This document shows, one piece after another, positions 45,142 through 45,807 of a DNA stretch of 45,807 bases (the first letter of the stretch is position 1; the number at the start of each line of letters is the position of its first letter). The translations under genes and the position numbers were made by a program. Source of the stretch: Gammaproteobacteria bacterium (lineage in GTDB: Bacteria; Pseudomonadota; Gammaproteobacteria; Pseudomonadales; Halieaceae). Below the pieces are notes generated by a model, which was given only the letters and a program-made list of their open reading frames with translations, was not told the origin of the DNA and ran no database searches. The DNA is taken from the NCBI GenBank assembly GCA_030428835.1, contig JAUIEP010000019.1, positions 1 through 45,807 of the forward strand. The letters run 5' to 3'.

Positions 45142-45522
45142 ATGGCCGAGCACCGACCGAGCGCGATCAACCTGCGCAGGAAATCGAAGACGCTGGATCT
45201 CGAATACCCCGGCGGCGAGTCCTATTCACTGCCCTGCGAGTACCTGCGCGTCTATTCTCCGTCCGCCGAGGTCATGGGCCACGGCCCGGGGCAGGAAGTC
45301 CTGCAGACGGGCAAGATGCACGTCGCCATCGTCGACATCAAACCGGTCGGCCACTACGCGCTGCAACTCGTCTTCGACGACGGCCACGACACCGGCCTGT
45401 ACTCCTGGGACTATCTCTACGAGTTGTGCGTGGAACACGACACAAAGTGGCAACGCTACCTCGACCGCATGACCGAAGCCGGCGCGGCCCGCGACCCCGA
45501 GGTGCAGGTCCTGAAGCTCTAG
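45142..45522 (+). CDS. DUF971 / GBBH-like N-terminal domain protein
   Basis: A 126-residue protein of the PF06155-type family (gamma-butyrobetaine hydroxylase-like N-terminal domain, also called DUF971), of unknown function. Typical stretches are INLRRKSKTLDLEYPGG, LPCEYLRVYSPSAEV and GHYALQLVFDDGHDTG followed by YSWDYLYELC. It starts two bases after the hslU stop, so it is probably part of the hslVU transcript, an order also present in Pseudomonas as I recall. No catalytic residues can be named. Confidence 0.92.
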   Translation: MAEHRPSAINLRRKSKTLDLEYPGGESYSLPCEYLRVYSPSAEVMGHGPGQEVLQTGKMHVAIVDIKPVGHYALQLVFDDGHDTGLYSWDYLYELCVEHDTKWQRYLDRMTEAGAARDPEVQVLKL

Positions 45523-45524
45523 CA

Positions 45525-45600
45525 CAACTCTTGTCGCCCTGCGCAGAACCCAACTCTCGTCACCCTGCGTAGAACCCAACCATCGTCGCCCCCGCGCAGG
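45525..45600. repeat. Intergenic tandem repeat, 26-base unit
   Basis: Two full units and one degenerate unit (45525-45550, 45551-45576, 45577-45600) share CAACTC-x-TCGTC-x-CCCTGCG-x-AGAACC with a few changes. The repeat begins two bases after the DUF971 stop. It is non-coding and its role is unknown. Confidence 0.75.
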
Positions 45601-45684
45601 CGGCGGTCCGACGTCTCGGGACCCAGTGACTTTATATGCAGAGCAGACTGGTAATCCTTTAGCCCCACCCAGGCCCCGACCCGC

Positions 45685-45802
45685 GATATCTCTTCGCTCG
45701 CTGTCGGCCCCGCTCCGCGGTGCCCTCCGTCGGTCGGGAGCCTCCTGCGGAGTCTCCCTCCACTCCCTCGGTGCCTCCCTGACGGCTACGCGAAGAGATA
45801 TC
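45685..45802. repeat. Structured intergenic element with terminal inverted repeats
   Basis: GATATCTCTTCGC (45685-45697) and GCGAAGAGATATC (45790-45802) are perfect 13-bp inverted repeats that can be extended past one mismatch. The 92 bases between are rich in CTCC and contain a nested CTCCGC/GCGGAG pair (45713-45752). This could be a repetitive palindromic or MITE-like element; no coding capacity is seen. Confidence 0.6.
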
Positions 45803-45807
45803 CCGGC

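Noticed and set aside
45630-45662. A short stretch after the tandem repeat that looks vaguely like a tRNA D-arm and anticodon arm
   Set aside because: It cannot be folded into a cloverleaf: no acceptor stem or T-arm with TTCGA is found at the right distance.

Overview
The window comes from the chromosome of a GC-rich gammaproteobacterium. Both flanks carry a housekeeping gene order that I recall from Pseudomonas: gltB, aroB, aroK, pilQPONM, mrcA/ponA on the left, and maeB, rpmE, priA, argS, SPOR protein, hslV, hslU, DUF971 on the right. The protein styles (for example an HslV with a short propeptide ending in HG before TT) suggest a marine lineage such as Halieaceae/Cellvibrionales; that placement is inference, not shown by the sequence.

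Left backbone (1-12782): a 3'-truncated glutamate synthase large subunit, the shikimate genes aroB and aroK, and the complete type IV pilus alignment and secretin operon pilM-N-O-P-Q, all on the minus strand. A divergent penicillin-binding protein 1A follows. Right backbone (36719-45522): malic enzyme and L31 on the minus strand, then priA, argS, a SPOR-domain protein, a heat-shock-type promoter, hslVU and a DUF971 gene on the plus strand.

Between mrcA and maeB sits an accessory block of about 24 kb (12790-36527) with 17 genes in six or so transcription units and no integrase, transposase or tRNA that I can see. Its first part is a minus-strand run: GMC oxidoreductase, GNAT acetyltransferase, TPP-dependent enzyme, FOXRED2-like flavoprotein and MAPEG membrane protein. 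The rest reads like a surface-polymer or protein-decoration system: two sulfotransferases, a radical SAM enzyme with its SPASM/twitch-like part at the N-terminus, a TPR protein, a tandem family-2 glycosyltransferase, a class III aminotransferase, a membrane acyltransferase, a secreted seven-repeat YVTN propeller and a membrane SGNH hydrolase.

Two protein families that I cannot name tie this block together. (1) A module of about 106 residues, with the signature FQP, then WRxxVExxM, occurs five times in three proteins: alone (28063-28398), at the C-terminus of the SGNH protein, and as a triple tandem repeat at the C-terminus of the protein at 33487-35808. (2) A domain of about 400 residues (motifs NDYGEL, LLPPRL, LFSGYxLP, SDPF, EYVFYWN) occurs in two proteins, one with and one without the triple module. 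The likeliest reading is an undescribed system for building or modifying a sulfated, acylated surface glycan or glycoprotein, with the FQP module as a shared recognition or docking domain. The function is inference; the repeats and the paralogy are read directly from the sequence.
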